Source: Lateolabrax maculatus (taxonomy: Eukaryota > Chordata > Actinopteri > Acropomatiformes > Lateolabracidae). From it: a DNA stretch of 64,000 bases. Numbering within the stretch: the first letter of the stretch is position 1; each line of letters begins with the position of its first letter. The stretch covers positions 20,477,501-20,541,500 of the forward strand of contig CM062205.1 in NCBI GenBank assembly GCA_031216445.1. Direction: 5' to 3'. The position numbers were made by a program, and so were the translations under genes. Below the pieces are notes generated by a model, which was not told the DNA's origin, ran no database searches, and saw only the letters and a program-made list of their open reading frames with translations. This document shows, piece after piece, positions 11,301-20,043 of the stretch.

Positions 11301-13126
11301 AATCTACATGTTTTAATCTTAATTTGAATAGATTTAGTCCTCCAAATGAAACCTGTACCAGGCTAAAGTAATCAGAAAATGTGGTTTCTTACTCAGATTA
11401 TTATTTTTTTTTTAATTGGGTTTACTCCTTGCAAACAGTCTAAAACTCTATTCAGTAGAAGGAGAAACATACAAAACATTTGCACCAGGGTAGGAAAGAT
11501 TCAGATTCTTTTTTGGTCAGAACAGTAATGGAAGCTCTCGGTTTTGAACATTTTACTGTACAGAGTGAAAGAGGATACAGGTCCAGGTGTTCTGTAATAA
11601 GAGACTATCAATTACGGGGAGTCTTTCAAACTGACCTCGGCCTCTCCACTCTCCCTTTATGCTCCTCACTTGCTCCATCCATTTTTCACTCTGTCATTCT
11701 GCCTTCCAATCTGTCCAACTTTAAATCTCACTTTTCCGTTTTTTCCTTGTAACTTCATTCCTCCTTCCACCATTCCTCCCCGCTGTTTCTCCATCCATCT
11801 CAGGTGTGGAGTCCCTACCAGCAGCCCGACAGTCTCGGTGACCTGGACGGCCGTGTGGAGGACAAGTCCCGCAGCCTCTACACCCATGAGGAGTACATCA
11901 GCCTGGTGCTCAACAGCGGCAGCGGTCTGTCCCACGACTACGTCAGCCAGTCCATCCAGGAGGATCCACGCATGATGGCTTTCTTCGACTCGTTGGTGCG
12001 TCGAGAGATCGAGGGCTGGAGCTCCGACTCTGACAGCGACCTGAGCGAGGAGGCCATCATGCAGCTCCACGCCCGAGGACGACGCTCTACGCGGGCCACA
12101 CCAACAGCTCCCACTATTGCCTCGGCTGCTGCTCACCACAGCGACTCTGATAACTCGTCCTCCTCCTCTCTGGCCGGACCTGATGCCTCAGGAGGGGAAG
12201 AGCAAGCCGGAGCGGAGGTGGAGGAGCGGCCGAGGAGACGAAGCAGGCATCAGCGGCATCAGTCCGGCTTCCTTGTGAACGAAGACTCGGACTCGAGTGA
12301 GTTTTGGCTCGACCCCATGCCCCGGCCTCGCTCCCCAAGCCCCAGGGAGAACTCCACGCTGTCCAGCCCCGCCTCGTCTCCCTCACTTCCTGTCGGGGCC
12401 TCCAGTTCCTCCTCATCAACTTCCAGCTCCAGCAGCGACGACGAGGAGCGGCGCAGCGCAGTGAGGCGGCGCAACGTCATGAGGCGACGACGCATGCACG
12501 TGGTCTCGAGAGCCGAGGATCGACCCGAGTCCGTACAGGCTCTGTTTTCAGCCATCGACTCCTGCAGTTACCCGTCGATATCAGTCGAAGACCTGTCTTC
12601 CTCCTCGTCAGGGGATCCAAACTCTCTCCAAATCAAGCCCGAAGCTGGCGACGCCAGAGATGAGGAAAAATGTCTGAGCCCTTCTGACTTTGTGTGTCTG
12701 AGCCCAGTTATGTCCTCCGAGAGCCAAGAGAATGAGGAAGGGAGTGACAGGACTGAGCTGGAAAGACATCCAGCTGCGTCTCCGCGGCCACTTGTTGGAC
12801 ACAGGACTGAAGAAAGGGCTGCTGCACTTCTGGCTTTGGACAGCTCTGATAGCGGAGAGGCATGTAGCAGCTTGGGGGCTTTAGACAGTAACTCCCAGAG
12901 CCGGCGCAGCCCTGGAGTGAACGGGCAGCACCGGACTGTGGCATCGTATGTGAGTGAGAACCTCCATATCTCCTCAGAATCAGAGGAAGAGACTGCTGTT
13001 ACACCTGAAGACACGAGGCCACAGAGAGAAAAAGGCCTGGCACAGAGCGCGCTGAAACGGACTCATGTGGGATCGGAGGAGGGCGAGTCAGGCTCCTCAC
13101 CCTTGGAAAAGAAGTTAAAAACATAA
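664..13126 (+). CDS. DCAF5: DDB1- and CUL4-associated factor 5 (WD-repeat protein), nine coding exons
   Basis: DCAF5 (WDR22) is a substrate receptor of the CUL4-DDB1 ubiquitin ligase; the human protein is linked to turnover of methylated SOX2 and E2F1 and of faulty SWI/SNF complexes. Coding exons are 664-880, 1832-1975, 2620-2656, 2826-2965, 4168-4297, 5466-5679, 8434-8500, 9542-9669 and 11804-13126, giving 799 residues and a stop. Residues 30-365 form WD40 repeats close to human. WDTR (W171) and WDIR (W216) are the WDxR motifs expected for DDB1 contact. Residues 360-799, all in the last exon, are Ser/acidic-rich and look disordered, ending in the conserved EKKLKT. The start is ATG 664, eleven codons before the conserved MRSSVGFL, as in human. 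At 799 residues it is about 140 shorter than the roughly 942-residue human protein; the loss is in the disordered tail. Identity is confident from near-continuous similarity. Confidence 0.96.
881..1831. other. DCAF5 intron 1
   Basis: Short C- and T-runs near the 5' end. About 1385-1600 looks like a diverged reverse copy of the AATCG-rich foldback repeat described at 52110-52430. Nothing else recognised. Confidence 0.5.
1832..1975 (+). CDS. DCAF5: DCAF5 coding exon 2
   Basis: Completes G73 and runs through GDDRRVLLWDMEKAIHAR and the start of repeat 2 (NIFCLAFDS). 144 bp; acceptor CTTCAG, donor GTAAGA. Confidence 0.93.
1976..2619. other. DCAF5 intron 2
   Basis: AT-rich intron with ordinary splice signals. 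I see no gene or clear repeat in it. Confidence 0.6.
2620..2656 (+). CDS. DCAF5: DCAF5 coding exon 3 (37 nt small exon)
   Basis: Very short exon encoding NDEQVILHDVE between acceptor TTTCAG and donor GTGGGT. The peptide matches the conserved end of WD repeat 2, so it is real despite its size. Intron 3 is also short (169 bp). Confidence 0.88.
2826..2965 (+). CDS. DCAF5: DCAF5 coding exon 4 (WDTR motif)
   Basis: Encodes AVYSLSVSPVNDN and SSDDGRVLIWDTRE. The WDTR motif (2938-2949) is a candidate DDB1-binding WDxR box. Acceptor CAACAG, donor GTAAGT. Confidence 0.93.
2966..4167. other. DCAF5 intron 4
   Basis: AT-rich intron of 1.2 kb with a short A-run at about 3907. No gene, RNA or clear repeat recognised. 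Confidence 0.6.
4168..4297 (+). CDS. DCAF5: DCAF5 coding exon 5 (WDIR motif)
   Basis: Encodes PFCLASYPSAFHSVMFNP and KEGVGLWDIRKPR; WDIR is at 4275-4286, the second WDxR box. Acceptor CCGTAG, donor GTTAGG. Confidence 0.93.
4298..5465. other. DCAF5 intron 5
   Basis: Contains a consensus CTCF-like site (4513-4526) and an 18-base T-run (4963-4980). The rest is AT-rich and unremarkable. Confidence 0.6.
4513..4526 (+). promoter_or_regulatory. CTCF-like motif in DCAF5 intron 5
   Basis: CCACCAGGTGGCGC fits the CTCF core CCASYAGRKGGCRS at all 14 positions. Occupancy cannot be judged from sequence. Confidence 0.5.
5466..5679 (+). CDS. DCAF5: DCAF5 coding exon 6
   Basis: 214 bp encoding the highly conserved segment SLQSAMSVRFNS to YFNSCTMKSCCFAGDKDQ. 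Acceptor TCTCAG, donor GTTGGT. Confidence 0.94.
6873..6900. repeat. perfect 12-bp inverted repeat with 4-nt loop
   Basis: TTTAGGCTATGT and its exact complement ACATAGCCTAAA are separated by AGTA. It sits mid-intron with no flanking features; perhaps the remnant of a small inverted-repeat element. Confidence 0.75.
8271..8311 (+). repeat. (GT)n microsatellite
   Basis: About 20 GT units, about 120 bp upstream of the exon 7 acceptor of DCAF5. Confidence 0.97.
8402..8423 (+). repeat. T22 homopolymer in polypyrimidine tract
   Basis: Uninterrupted T-run followed by CCCCCTGCAG at the DCAF5 exon 7 acceptor; it serves as the polypyrimidine tract. Confidence 0.95.
8434..8500 (+). CDS. DCAF5: DCAF5 coding exon 7
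   Basis: 67 bp encoding YILSGSDDFNLYMWKIPKD. The acceptor CTGCAG follows a 22-base T-run (8402-8423), an unusually long pure U polypyrimidine tract. Donor GTGAGT. Confidence 0.93.
8501..9541. other. DCAF5 intron 7
   Basis: 1.04 kb. Reading frames in it are chance openings with no similarity I know. Nothing else seen. Confidence 0.6.
9542..9669 (+). CDS. DCAF5: DCAF5 coding exon 8
   Basis: Encodes GRVVNGAFMVLKGHRSIVNQ and the start of the last WD repeat to GVEKVIK. Acceptor is the less usual TTCAAG; donor GTTAGT. Confidence 0.93.
9670..11803. other. DCAF5 intron 8
   Basis: 2.1 kb, AT-rich, with TGACTCA (AP-1 type) at 10474-10480 and a pyrimidine-rich 150 bp before the last exon. No gene or firm repeat recognised. 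Confidence 0.55.
11804..13126 (+). CDS. DCAF5: DCAF5 terminal coding exon 9
   Basis: 1,323 bp including TAA 13124-13126. It starts VWSPYQQP, finishes the propeller, carries the conserved YTHEEYISLVLNSGSGLSHD and MMAFFDSLVRREIEGWSS blocks, then a long low-complexity tail with PRPRSPSP, a serine run ending in DDEE (about 12402-12448) and Arg-rich RRRNVMRRRR. It ends EKKLKT, as in human. Confidence 0.95.
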   Translation: MWSPYQQPDSLGDLDGRVEDKSRSLYTHEEYISLVLNSGSGLSHDYVSQSIQEDPRMMAFFDSLVRREIEGWSSDSDSDLSEEAIMQLHARGRRSTRATPTAPTIASAAAHHSDSDNSSSSSLAGPDASGGEEQAGAEVEERPRRRSRHQRHQSGFLVNEDSDSSEFWLDPMPRPRSPSPRENSTLSSPASSPSLPVGASSSSSSTSSSSSDDEERRSAVRRRNVMRRRRMHVVSRAEDRPESVQALFSAIDSCSYPSISVEDLSSSSSGDPNSLQIKPEAGDARDEEKCLSPSDFVCLSPVMSSESQENEEGSDRTELERHPAASPRPLVGHRTEERAAALLALDSSDSGEACSSLGALDSNSQSRRSPGVNGQHRTVASYVSENLHISSESEEETAVTPEDTRPQREKGLAQSALKRTHVGSEEGESGSSPLEKKLKT

Positions 13127-13860
13127 TCACATCTCTTTCTCATCCCGGAAAGAAATCATTTGTTAAAAGACTTAATTTAGGAAGTGGGTTTTCTATGGGT
13201 TTTTACAACTCAGCCTTTTAATTTTGTGTCTTGTAGTCATGTGACACAAATGAACTCACGATGATTATGAGCAGAAGACGTTAAGGAGTTGAGGAACTAA
13301 AAAGAGAAAATGGGTTTAAGTTTTGTTTCCGAACAAATGAATTGGACAGGTTCATCTTTCTTACGGTCAAACCGCAGATGACATTAAAAGATGGAGAATA
13401 TAAAAACACAAGTTAATATTGCTGATAACAATGGTATTTTAAGTGAAACGCAATTATTTTCGTGCAGCATCTGTGTTTTTTTCTCATGTTGTGGTTGTTG
13501 CAGAAAGTTCCACCCAGGATTTGGAGCTCCTCCAACAATAACTTAAAAAAAAAAAAAAGGTTATAGAGGACAAAAGCTTTGCAGCATTTTAATTTCTACG
13601 GTTTCACACTGAGCGTAAATCTCATTGGGCTTATTTTCATTTTAAAGTGATTCTCGGCTGGGACTGCTTCAGGGTGTCTGAAGGATTGACTGTGTTTCCA
13701 TAGAAATCTTAAGGAGCACCATTTGTTTAAGCTGTGCATTGAAATGAAGCTTTCAGTGTCTCTACCAATTGTTTTTTGTCTCATTATCCGGCCCCTGGGT
13801 ATCATTACAAGCCAGCGCTCGCTTTTCTTTTCTTGCAATTAAAGAATAATTTGTTCTCCA
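13127..13860 (+). other. DCAF5: DCAF5 3' UTR (presumed)
   Basis: Follows the stop codon directly. Two ATTAAA signals are present (13383-13388 and 13838-13843), the second followed by a T-rich TTGTTCT stretch. Exact cleavage sites are not visible, and longer ends using AATAAA at 14532-14537 are possible. Confidence 0.55.
13838..13843 (+). terminator. DCAF5: candidate DCAF5 polyadenylation signal ATTAAA
   Basis: ATTAAA variant signal about 710 bases after the stop codon, followed by a T/G-rich stretch that could serve as the downstream element. Confidence 0.45.
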
Positions 13861-13999
13861 GTGACAATGCCACAACTCCTTCCTGGGGCTTCGCTGAGTG
13901 GTGAAATATTTACTTTCTCTGACACATGTCTGTCTGAAATAATGGCAAACTAGTTATTTTAGGGTAGACTTGGGACCTCCGCTACCAACTGCTAACCGA

Positions 14000-14013
14000 G
14001 TTGCCATGGCAAC
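14000..14013. promoter_or_regulatory. perfect RFX X-box palindrome
   Basis: GTTGCCATGGCAAC is a full 14-bp palindrome and an exact match to the RFX-family X-box. It lies just past the presumed 3' end of DCAF5. Confidence 0.55.
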
Positions 14014-14276
14014 ACAGCCTCGACTCTTCTGCAGAGGAAATCTGAAGCCTTTTCAGCCGGCCATGACCCTGAGCAACCAATGTCGGCAAGAGTAGAATAT
14101 TTTATTGACTGAACCAAAAACTCTCTTTGCTTTCATTAATACAATAATTAAATCCAGCCTGCCTCGCTGAATAGAAAATACACATTACTGAGAAAAACAG
14201 TGATTCAGATATCACAAAGACTAAATATAAATCTCTGGAAGAGTCTTGGGCCACTTTTTTAATTCACAAAACTAAC

Positions 14277-14500
14277 TCACCACAAGGTCCGTTTAGTAGC
14301 CTTTCTGGAGCTTTTGATCATATCACATGATCTTTTGGCTCAGTCTTAATAGAATTATTGATGTTCAAATTTTCCATCTTTCTAAGCACTTTGAGGATCT
14401 CTCCTCCATATTGACTTAAAGGTTGAGATTTTGACATAAAACAATATCACTAACAGGAAAATCTACTATTACAACTACTGAACGGACCTTGTTGTGGGAC
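14277..14500. mobile_element. MITE-like inverted-repeat element
   Basis: Starts with CACCACAAGGTCCGTTTA and ends with GAACGGACCTTGTTGTGG, which are inverted copies apart from a small indel. The same left end recurs at 31024 in ACTN1 intron 1 (CACCACAAGGTCCATTTA), showing it is a dispersed family. Confidence 0.6.
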
Positions 14501-15499
14501 TGTTTTGTCAACTACTGTTACCAAGTTAAAGAATAAACTTTCATATCTCAACTCTAGTTAAAACAGTCTATCTGGATACTGTTTATAACTTAAATACATT
14601 TATGTTTTTGCAACACGTCTGCTTTTGAAATTAGGTTATCCACCAAATAGGTGGATATCAAGTACATTTTCAGAGTAAAAGTACACCAAAGACAAAAAAC
14701 AAAATCAGTATTCCTTAAAAAAAAGTATATTGACCTGTCATGAGGTGAATAACCATAAATGGAGGAGTATCTGTTCAGCGGATGGTTTGGCCACACCCAG
14801 TTAGATTCCCCAACTGTGTAATGATTGTCCATGAAACCCATGATGTCATTGCTTTCTGAGGAAACAGCAGTGCCGGTTGTCTCCTGTCTACAGCCTGAAC
14901 GACTGCCCTCTTCTGCCAGACAAAGCCGACTACCAGAGGGCACAGCAGTGGTTGACGGGGGAAGGTTACAAAAGAAAACACACCACATGGCATCACGGCC
15001 TCACGAGCTGGCGATGAAGTGGTAATCTGATGGCTGGCAGACATGTAGTTGAGGGTTATCGAGTTGGTTGTACTGCTGTCTTGTCAAAATAATTTCCTCT
15101 ACTTCTTAGAGCTTCTCCGTGAGGCCTCGCTTATCTGCAGGAAGTAGACACCCTTCATTTAACCCCCATGCTTCCCCTGGGACAACTATTCAAATAGGGA
15201 TATTGTTTATATTATAACTGGAGTGTGCCTGCTAGGCTCCATATGGCTTAATGATTAATTACAGGCTGCAGATGCAGACGTGTACAAGAGAATCAGCTTT
15301 TTTTTTAACAGCTGACAATACAGTTTTACAGCTGTAACATCAATGAAAATTATGCAGAGAGAGTGGAGTTTTACAAATTCCCTGAAATAATTAAGTCACA
15401 TATCTTTTACTTTTATTAAGCACAATGCTAAAGCATGTGTGGCTGGGCACGTTAGAGGAGAATCGAACCCATTAGTGAAGTTACAATGGACTTTTTTAT

Positions 15500-15720
15500 C
15501 TTTATTTATTCAGGAAGGTGAACTGGTTATGTGTGCTTTTTTGCAGCAACACCCTGCTTCGTAGGTCACATTCACAACTGGGAGGAGCCCAGTTCAACCA
15601 CAGCCTTTGAGGACTTCCACATGAGCAAGCATGGGTTAGGTCATAGGTACCATACTGGTTTGGGAGGAGACCCCCTAATGTTTTCAGTTTCTTTGAAGGC
15701 CTTGAAAACATATTATCAGT
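15500..15720. repeat. probable teleost interspersed repeat
   Basis: Phrases such as TTTATTTATTCAGGAAGGTG and CACATTCACAACTGGGAGGA resemble a dispersed fish repeat I recall. No second copy in the window confirms it. Confidence 0.35.
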
Positions 15721-17279
15721 TTCTTACTATGAGTGTTGTGGTCCTACGTTGACACACTATTTTGCTTAAAGTTAGAGGAGTTTTGTTTATTTTACGTGAG
15801 AGATTACTGTAATCGTGTTTTTGTCCTTGCTGTTCTCACTGGTTTCTGGTGGACGGGGCTCAGTTTGAAAAGGTGATGACACGTTTTTCCCAGCACCAAT
15901 CAGGATTTAGCGATATTTTAATGTAAATGCGAGGCAACTGTGGGTTTGTTTGCTTATGTCGCTGATCAAACTACAACCAAACAGTCCTGATGAAACAGAT
16001 TCGTTTGGGAATGTTAAACTCTTAAACTCCCCACTTCAATTTTGATATTAATGTAATTTATTCATGAATAATTAATACGACTTAGAAATACTTAAAAGAG
16101 AAATTCTGTACAAATTTAGTATCTTGCTTCTATAACATTGCTGGACTCACGATGGAAGGAAAAAAAACTGAATCAGAGATATTGTATATTTTTTACCCAC
16201 AATGCAACTTAACTGGAGACACTTCTGTCCCACATTTAGGTGTGCTATTTTAGTAGCCTTGCGGTTAATGTCGCCTCGACCTGAGACGACCACAGACTTT
16301 TTTTCTTAATTTTCAAAATTGAAGTCTTCAGCCCCAACTAATGCTGACTCAAGTGACATCACCTGAGGCAAGTTATCAGATTTTATGGAGCTTCCTCTAG
16401 AGCCACAAAAGGTTTTTTAGGTTTTTCCACATATGCAGTAGTACTTCCTAAGACCTGTATAGACTTTTAATGTGTAAAATCATGGAGTTCCCTTTTAATA
16501 TTTGAAACCAGGTTTTCAGGGGCTTCAGGTCAGATCTGTACTTGACCTCTGAGCTTCCTGCCCCCACCTACTGCTGCACTATCTTCCAAAAGAGCAAAAG
16601 TGTCCTTTTAAACTAAGTCCTGACATTCTTTATCCCCTGCCTACAGTATGTTCCCTTTGGTCCCAGATGGTGTTTTGGCTCAAGTTGTTTGACCACAAAC
16701 CCAAACACATGCAGGCCTACAACTCAATGGGATTATCATGACTGTTCTGCAGTATCCCATACATGGTTTAGCTTTAACAGCAGCTATTTGAGAACTCCCC
16801 TCCCAACATCACTGGAATACCTTGGGAAGTTGCCAGAGACCAGACAGAGCCAAATGCACCAGCTCTTCACATGACCCGTGTGCCTGAGCTCCTCTGCACC
16901 ACCGATTCTTCACAAGATATTCTGGGATTCTGCTGAATAGTATTATGTTGACGTCAAGTAGTTGGACCGGGTGAAATTTCTCCAGTCTGCCCAAACCAAA
17001 CTGCGCAGTCTGGAGTGTGCCACTAGAATAATTACACACATTTCAGTGGTTAATTATAATGAGTTAATTGATGCGTTTAATAAGCCATCATTTGCAGTGT
17101 TGAGAGGAAGAGCCTCTTTTGTCAGCTGGCCAATTAGAGCGCCTATTGCTGCTCTGTGGCTTAGACCTATTTTAGTTCTTAGTGTGACATAATGGACATA
17201 ATGAAAGACACAAATGATAGAAAAACTAATTACCAAATTAAATACAAAAGTAACAATTAAACACCAGCAGCGTGGCTCC

Positions 17280-17560
17280 GGGGATGGCAGTGTCTGCTGG
17301 TCCACCACTTTGGTCCAGACTGAAATATCCCAAAAATATCCTGCAGACAAATTATAGGTATTAATGTCCCCCCCAGGGTGAATTGTAATAAAGTTGGTTA
17401 TCTCTTAAAGGGCCACTCCAGCAATTTAATATTGTGCCTCCACAAAGTTGGGAACTCACAAGATGCCATTAAAAAAAGAAATCATAAACAAAAAAAATTA
17501 CATTATTATAATACATTAATGCTCTAAGTACAGCCTCACACAGCAGCTTACATGCCTGTA
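17280..17560. repeat. fragments of dispersed repeat (AACAACTATTGGATGG family)
   Basis: CCACTTTGGTCCAGACTGAAATATC at 17300 pairs with the full copy at 42835, and AAGTACAGCCTCACACAGCAG near 17526 fits the same family as the reverse copy at 47311. Confidence 0.5.
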
Positions 17561-17839
17561 GACTCAAATTCATTTTGAATCCATTTATAAACTAATTAAA
17601 TCATTTATTATTTGAAGACATGGATAATTAAATCCAGTTATTAATTGGCACATGTGTTGAATATTGTCTAACCTTTTAGCCAAAGGTTTTCTGAATAGTG
17701 TAAATGTAAATTTAATGAATCACTTTGTTTCAGAAATGACTGCAGGTAATCAGCTAATGGAAAAAAAAAAAGGAAAAAAAGTACGTAATTATTTCCAGAC
17801 TCCATTACTAACAAGCTGCAGTCAGCTACTTTTGGTTTT

Positions 17840-18046
17840 GTTCTATCTTTTGACTCTCATCACCACCAGGCTGCTCTGCACAGGAGCCGCAGGCCGCTTC
17901 CTCTGCCCGGGGAGCAGGCGGGGAGCTGGCAGCCTGCTCCCCGCCCCTGACATCACTTTCCCAAACATTCACGCTTGGAAGTTTGTCCATATAAGGAAGA
18001 GAGCTCCACTTTCTCCTGACTGTCGGGGCTATCCCGTGTCTGCATA
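17840..18046 (+). promoter_or_regulatory. GC-rich island with CArG box, distal ACTN1 regulatory element or alternative promoter
   Basis: A 200-bp GC-rich block in AT-rich, repeat-filled DNA, 2.1 kb before the ACTN1 start. It has CCCGCCCCTGACATCA (GC box and CRE-like) and, 25 bp on, the CArG box CCATATAAGG, which also reads as a TATA-like ATATAAGG. A start about 30 bp later is possible but unproven. Confidence 0.45.
17987..17996 (+). promoter_or_regulatory. ACTN1: perfect CArG box (SRF site)
   Basis: CCATATAAGG fits CC(A/T)6GG exactly. Alpha-actinin genes are established SRF/MRTF targets, and this copy lies 2.14 kb upstream of the start codon in a GC-rich island. Confidence 0.55.
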
Positions 18047-18065
18047 TCCCTCCCTCCCTCTCTCC

Positions 18066-18096
<31 letters not shown>

Positions 18097-18110
18097 CCTC
18101 CCTCTCTCTC

Positions 18111-18148
<38 letters not shown>
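18047..18148 (+). repeat. compound (CT)n-(TG)n microsatellite
   Basis: CCTC/CT units from 18047 to 18111 pass directly into (TG)n from 18112 to 18148. It generates spurious open frames on both strands. Confidence 0.95.
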
Positions 18149-18150
<2 letters not shown>

Positions 18151-18315
18151 ACAGTGGGTTTACCTTACATGGCAGACAGACCTGGCCTTCGCTCCACGTG
18201 TTTACAGGAGCTGTGTCGTGACTCACCTTTCTTTTCTGAATGGCCGGAGAATGGAACAGGTCAATACTGGGCTGTGTGTATAGAAATCACCGGTGGAGGG
18301 AGTACTCATAGGACC

Positions 18316-18840
18316 AATACCCGGTGGTGGAAAGTAACTAAGTACATTTACTCAAGTACAATTTTGAGACAATTTTATGCTGCTTTATACTTGGATTCCA
18401 CTACAATTCAGAGGGAAATATTGTACTTTTCACTCTGTCACTACATTTATTTTATACCTTTAGTTACTTTGTAGATTCAGATTAATACAAAATATAATGA
18501 AAACATTAAATTATGATGTATTATTATGGATAAAGATAAAACTTTAATGATCCCTTGGTGAAATTGACAAGCTACCTGGTAGTATATATAATAAAAGTAT
18601 AGTAAAAAGTGACCTCCACCTTTATCAGATAAAACATTAACGTGATGTACACATTAATGTGTCAGTAGTTATAATTAGATAATATAATATACAGTATCCT
18701 GAAATGGGCCATTCTACACAATGTGTACTTTTTATACTTTCACTTAAGTAAGATTTTGAATGCAGGACTTTTATTTAACAGAGTAATTCCACATTGTGAT
18801 GTTACTACTTTTACTTTAATTAATACTTTTACTGTTCATA
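18316..18840 (-). mobile_element. non-autonomous transposon-like repeat, reverse copy (AGTACTTAAGTA family)
   Basis: Begins GGTGGTGGAAAGTAACTAAG and continues with TACTTTATAC, CAGAGGGAAATATTGTACTT and AAGTAAGATTTTGAATGCAG, a repeat I recognise as abundant in percomorph genomes. It is interrupted at about 18525-18590 by TTAATGATCCCTTGGTGAAA, the tail type also seen at 36101-36155. Confidence 0.7.
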
Positions 18841-18894
18841 CTTGAATTGGTGCATTGGCATGGATAGAACAACCCAACAATATAAACCAGTTAT

Positions 18895-19200
18895 AATTAT
18901 CAGTGTTTCATTATAGATTCTATCAATTATTATTGCTGCTGCATTAGTGTGTAAGCAGCATTTTAATACTATAGCAGGTCATGGTCAAGATAATATTATT
19001 CACTGTTGGTTTTGATGATATAATTACATGGTTTGTCTGTCAAATCTTAATCTGCAGAGTAACTAATAACGGCCGCCGTCAATCAACTGGTGGTGAGGAG
19101 TTAAAAGTAGCCTACAGCATTTCCCTCTGAAATGTAGAAGTACCTTAAATATGTACTTTAGTATCGTAGTTGAGTAAATATACCTAGTTACCTCCCTTTT
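18895..19200 (+). mobile_element. second copy of the same repeat, forward, partial
   Basis: TTAGTGTGTAAGCAGCATTT, AATCTTAATCTGCAGAGTAA and TTTCCCTCTGAAATGTAGAA match the complement of the neighbouring reverse copy. Confidence 0.65.
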
Positions 19201-19207
19201 GTGGTAT

Positions 19208-19560
19208 TGTGGTGGAAGATGTATACTCAGATCATTTAGTTAAGTAAAAGTAGCATTACCACAGTGTAGAAATACTCTGTTAGAAGTAAATGTCCTGCAT
19301 TCAAAATCTTACATAAGTAAAAAGTACAAAAGTATAAGCACCAAAATATATTTACAGTACCAAAGGTATAAGTACTCACTTATATATATATTGCCTATAT
19401 AACTGTATTATAATGCATTAATGTGTTCATCACTGGTGAACGTTGAGATAATTTTAATTACTTTATATACTACTGGTTATCTTAACTTACAGTAATACAT
19501 CAGAATTTATTTGGGATGTATAGCCTATTTTATATTAATAACCTAAATCACATAAATGTA
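19208..19560 (+). mobile_element. third copy of the same repeat, forward, partial
   Basis: Starts GTGGTGGAAGATGTATACTC and has GTCCTGCATTCAAAATCTTA, the complement of CTGAATGCAGGAC-type sequence in the first copy, then ACTTTATATACTACTGG. Confidence 0.65.
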
Positions 19561-19723
19561 GTGAACATTTGACAGTTGAGGAGCAGGAGTGTAAAGCAGT
19601 AAAACGCCTCCACTTGTTTCCTGCTGCAGCCTGCAGCCTCCTCGCCGTCAGACGCTCAGATGTTTGGATCAACTCCTGCAGTCAACCTTGGACGTAAAGC
19701 CCCCGCACTGACAGCCCGGCCGG

Positions 19724-19770
19724 CCAATCCGCTTCGAGGAGGCGGGCCCCGTGGCCCCGGGGCGTCCAAT
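19724..19770 (+). promoter_or_regulatory. ACTN1: paired CCAAT boxes with intervening GC box
   Basis: GGCCAATCCG and GTCCAATCAG, about four helical turns apart in the same orientation, fit NF-Y sites. GAGGCGGGC at about 19738-19746 is Sp1-like. Confidence 0.6.
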
Positions 19771-19929
19771 CAGACGCCTCGGTCGGTCATCGACTCAATT
19801 CGTCTGAAGCAAACTTCTCCGCGTCCGTCGCTCCTCCACACTGGACCTGCGCACCGCCCGCCTGCCGCTGCGCGCTCCTGCCCGGCAAACAACCAGAGCC
19901 GAGAGAGAGAGAGAGAAGAGGCAGAGTTG

Positions 19930-19935
<6 letters not shown>

Positions 19936-19980
<45 letters not shown>
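19936..19980 (+). repeat. (GA)22 microsatellite in presumed 5' leader
   Basis: Uninterrupted GA repeat, preceded at about 19900-19918 by a shorter GA tract. Confidence 0.95.
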
Positions 19981-19983
<3 letters not shown>

Positions 19984-20025
19984 AGCCGGGGGAGGACCGT
20001 TAATTTCATCCACACACCGTCTTGA

Positions 20026-20043
20026 ATGCGTGGCGGAGAGTAG
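20026..20043 (+). promoter_or_regulatory. ACTN1: upstream ORF in ACTN1 leader
   Basis: ATG 20026 opens five codons (MRGGE) ending at TAG 20041-20043, 93 nt before the main start. Context TTGAATGC is moderate (G at +4 absent, G at -3 absent). Confidence 0.4.

Larger units (their letters stand above)
13861..17840. other. DCAF5-ACTN1 intergenic spacer, proximal part
   Basis: No coding exons recognised. Contains an RFX X-box at 14000-14013, a small inverted-repeat element at 14277-14500, a probable interspersed repeat at about 15500-15720, an AT-hook/homeodomain-like TAAT cluster near 17020-17080 and fragments of dispersed repeats at 17280-17560. Confidence 0.6.

Noticed and set aside
11666..13014. 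several long antisense frames over the last DCAF5 exon
   Set aside because: Shadows of the Ser- and Arg-rich coding strand.
17664..18149. 161-codon open frame before ACTN1
   Set aside because: Its end is simply translated CT and TG microsatellite; the rest has no similarity.
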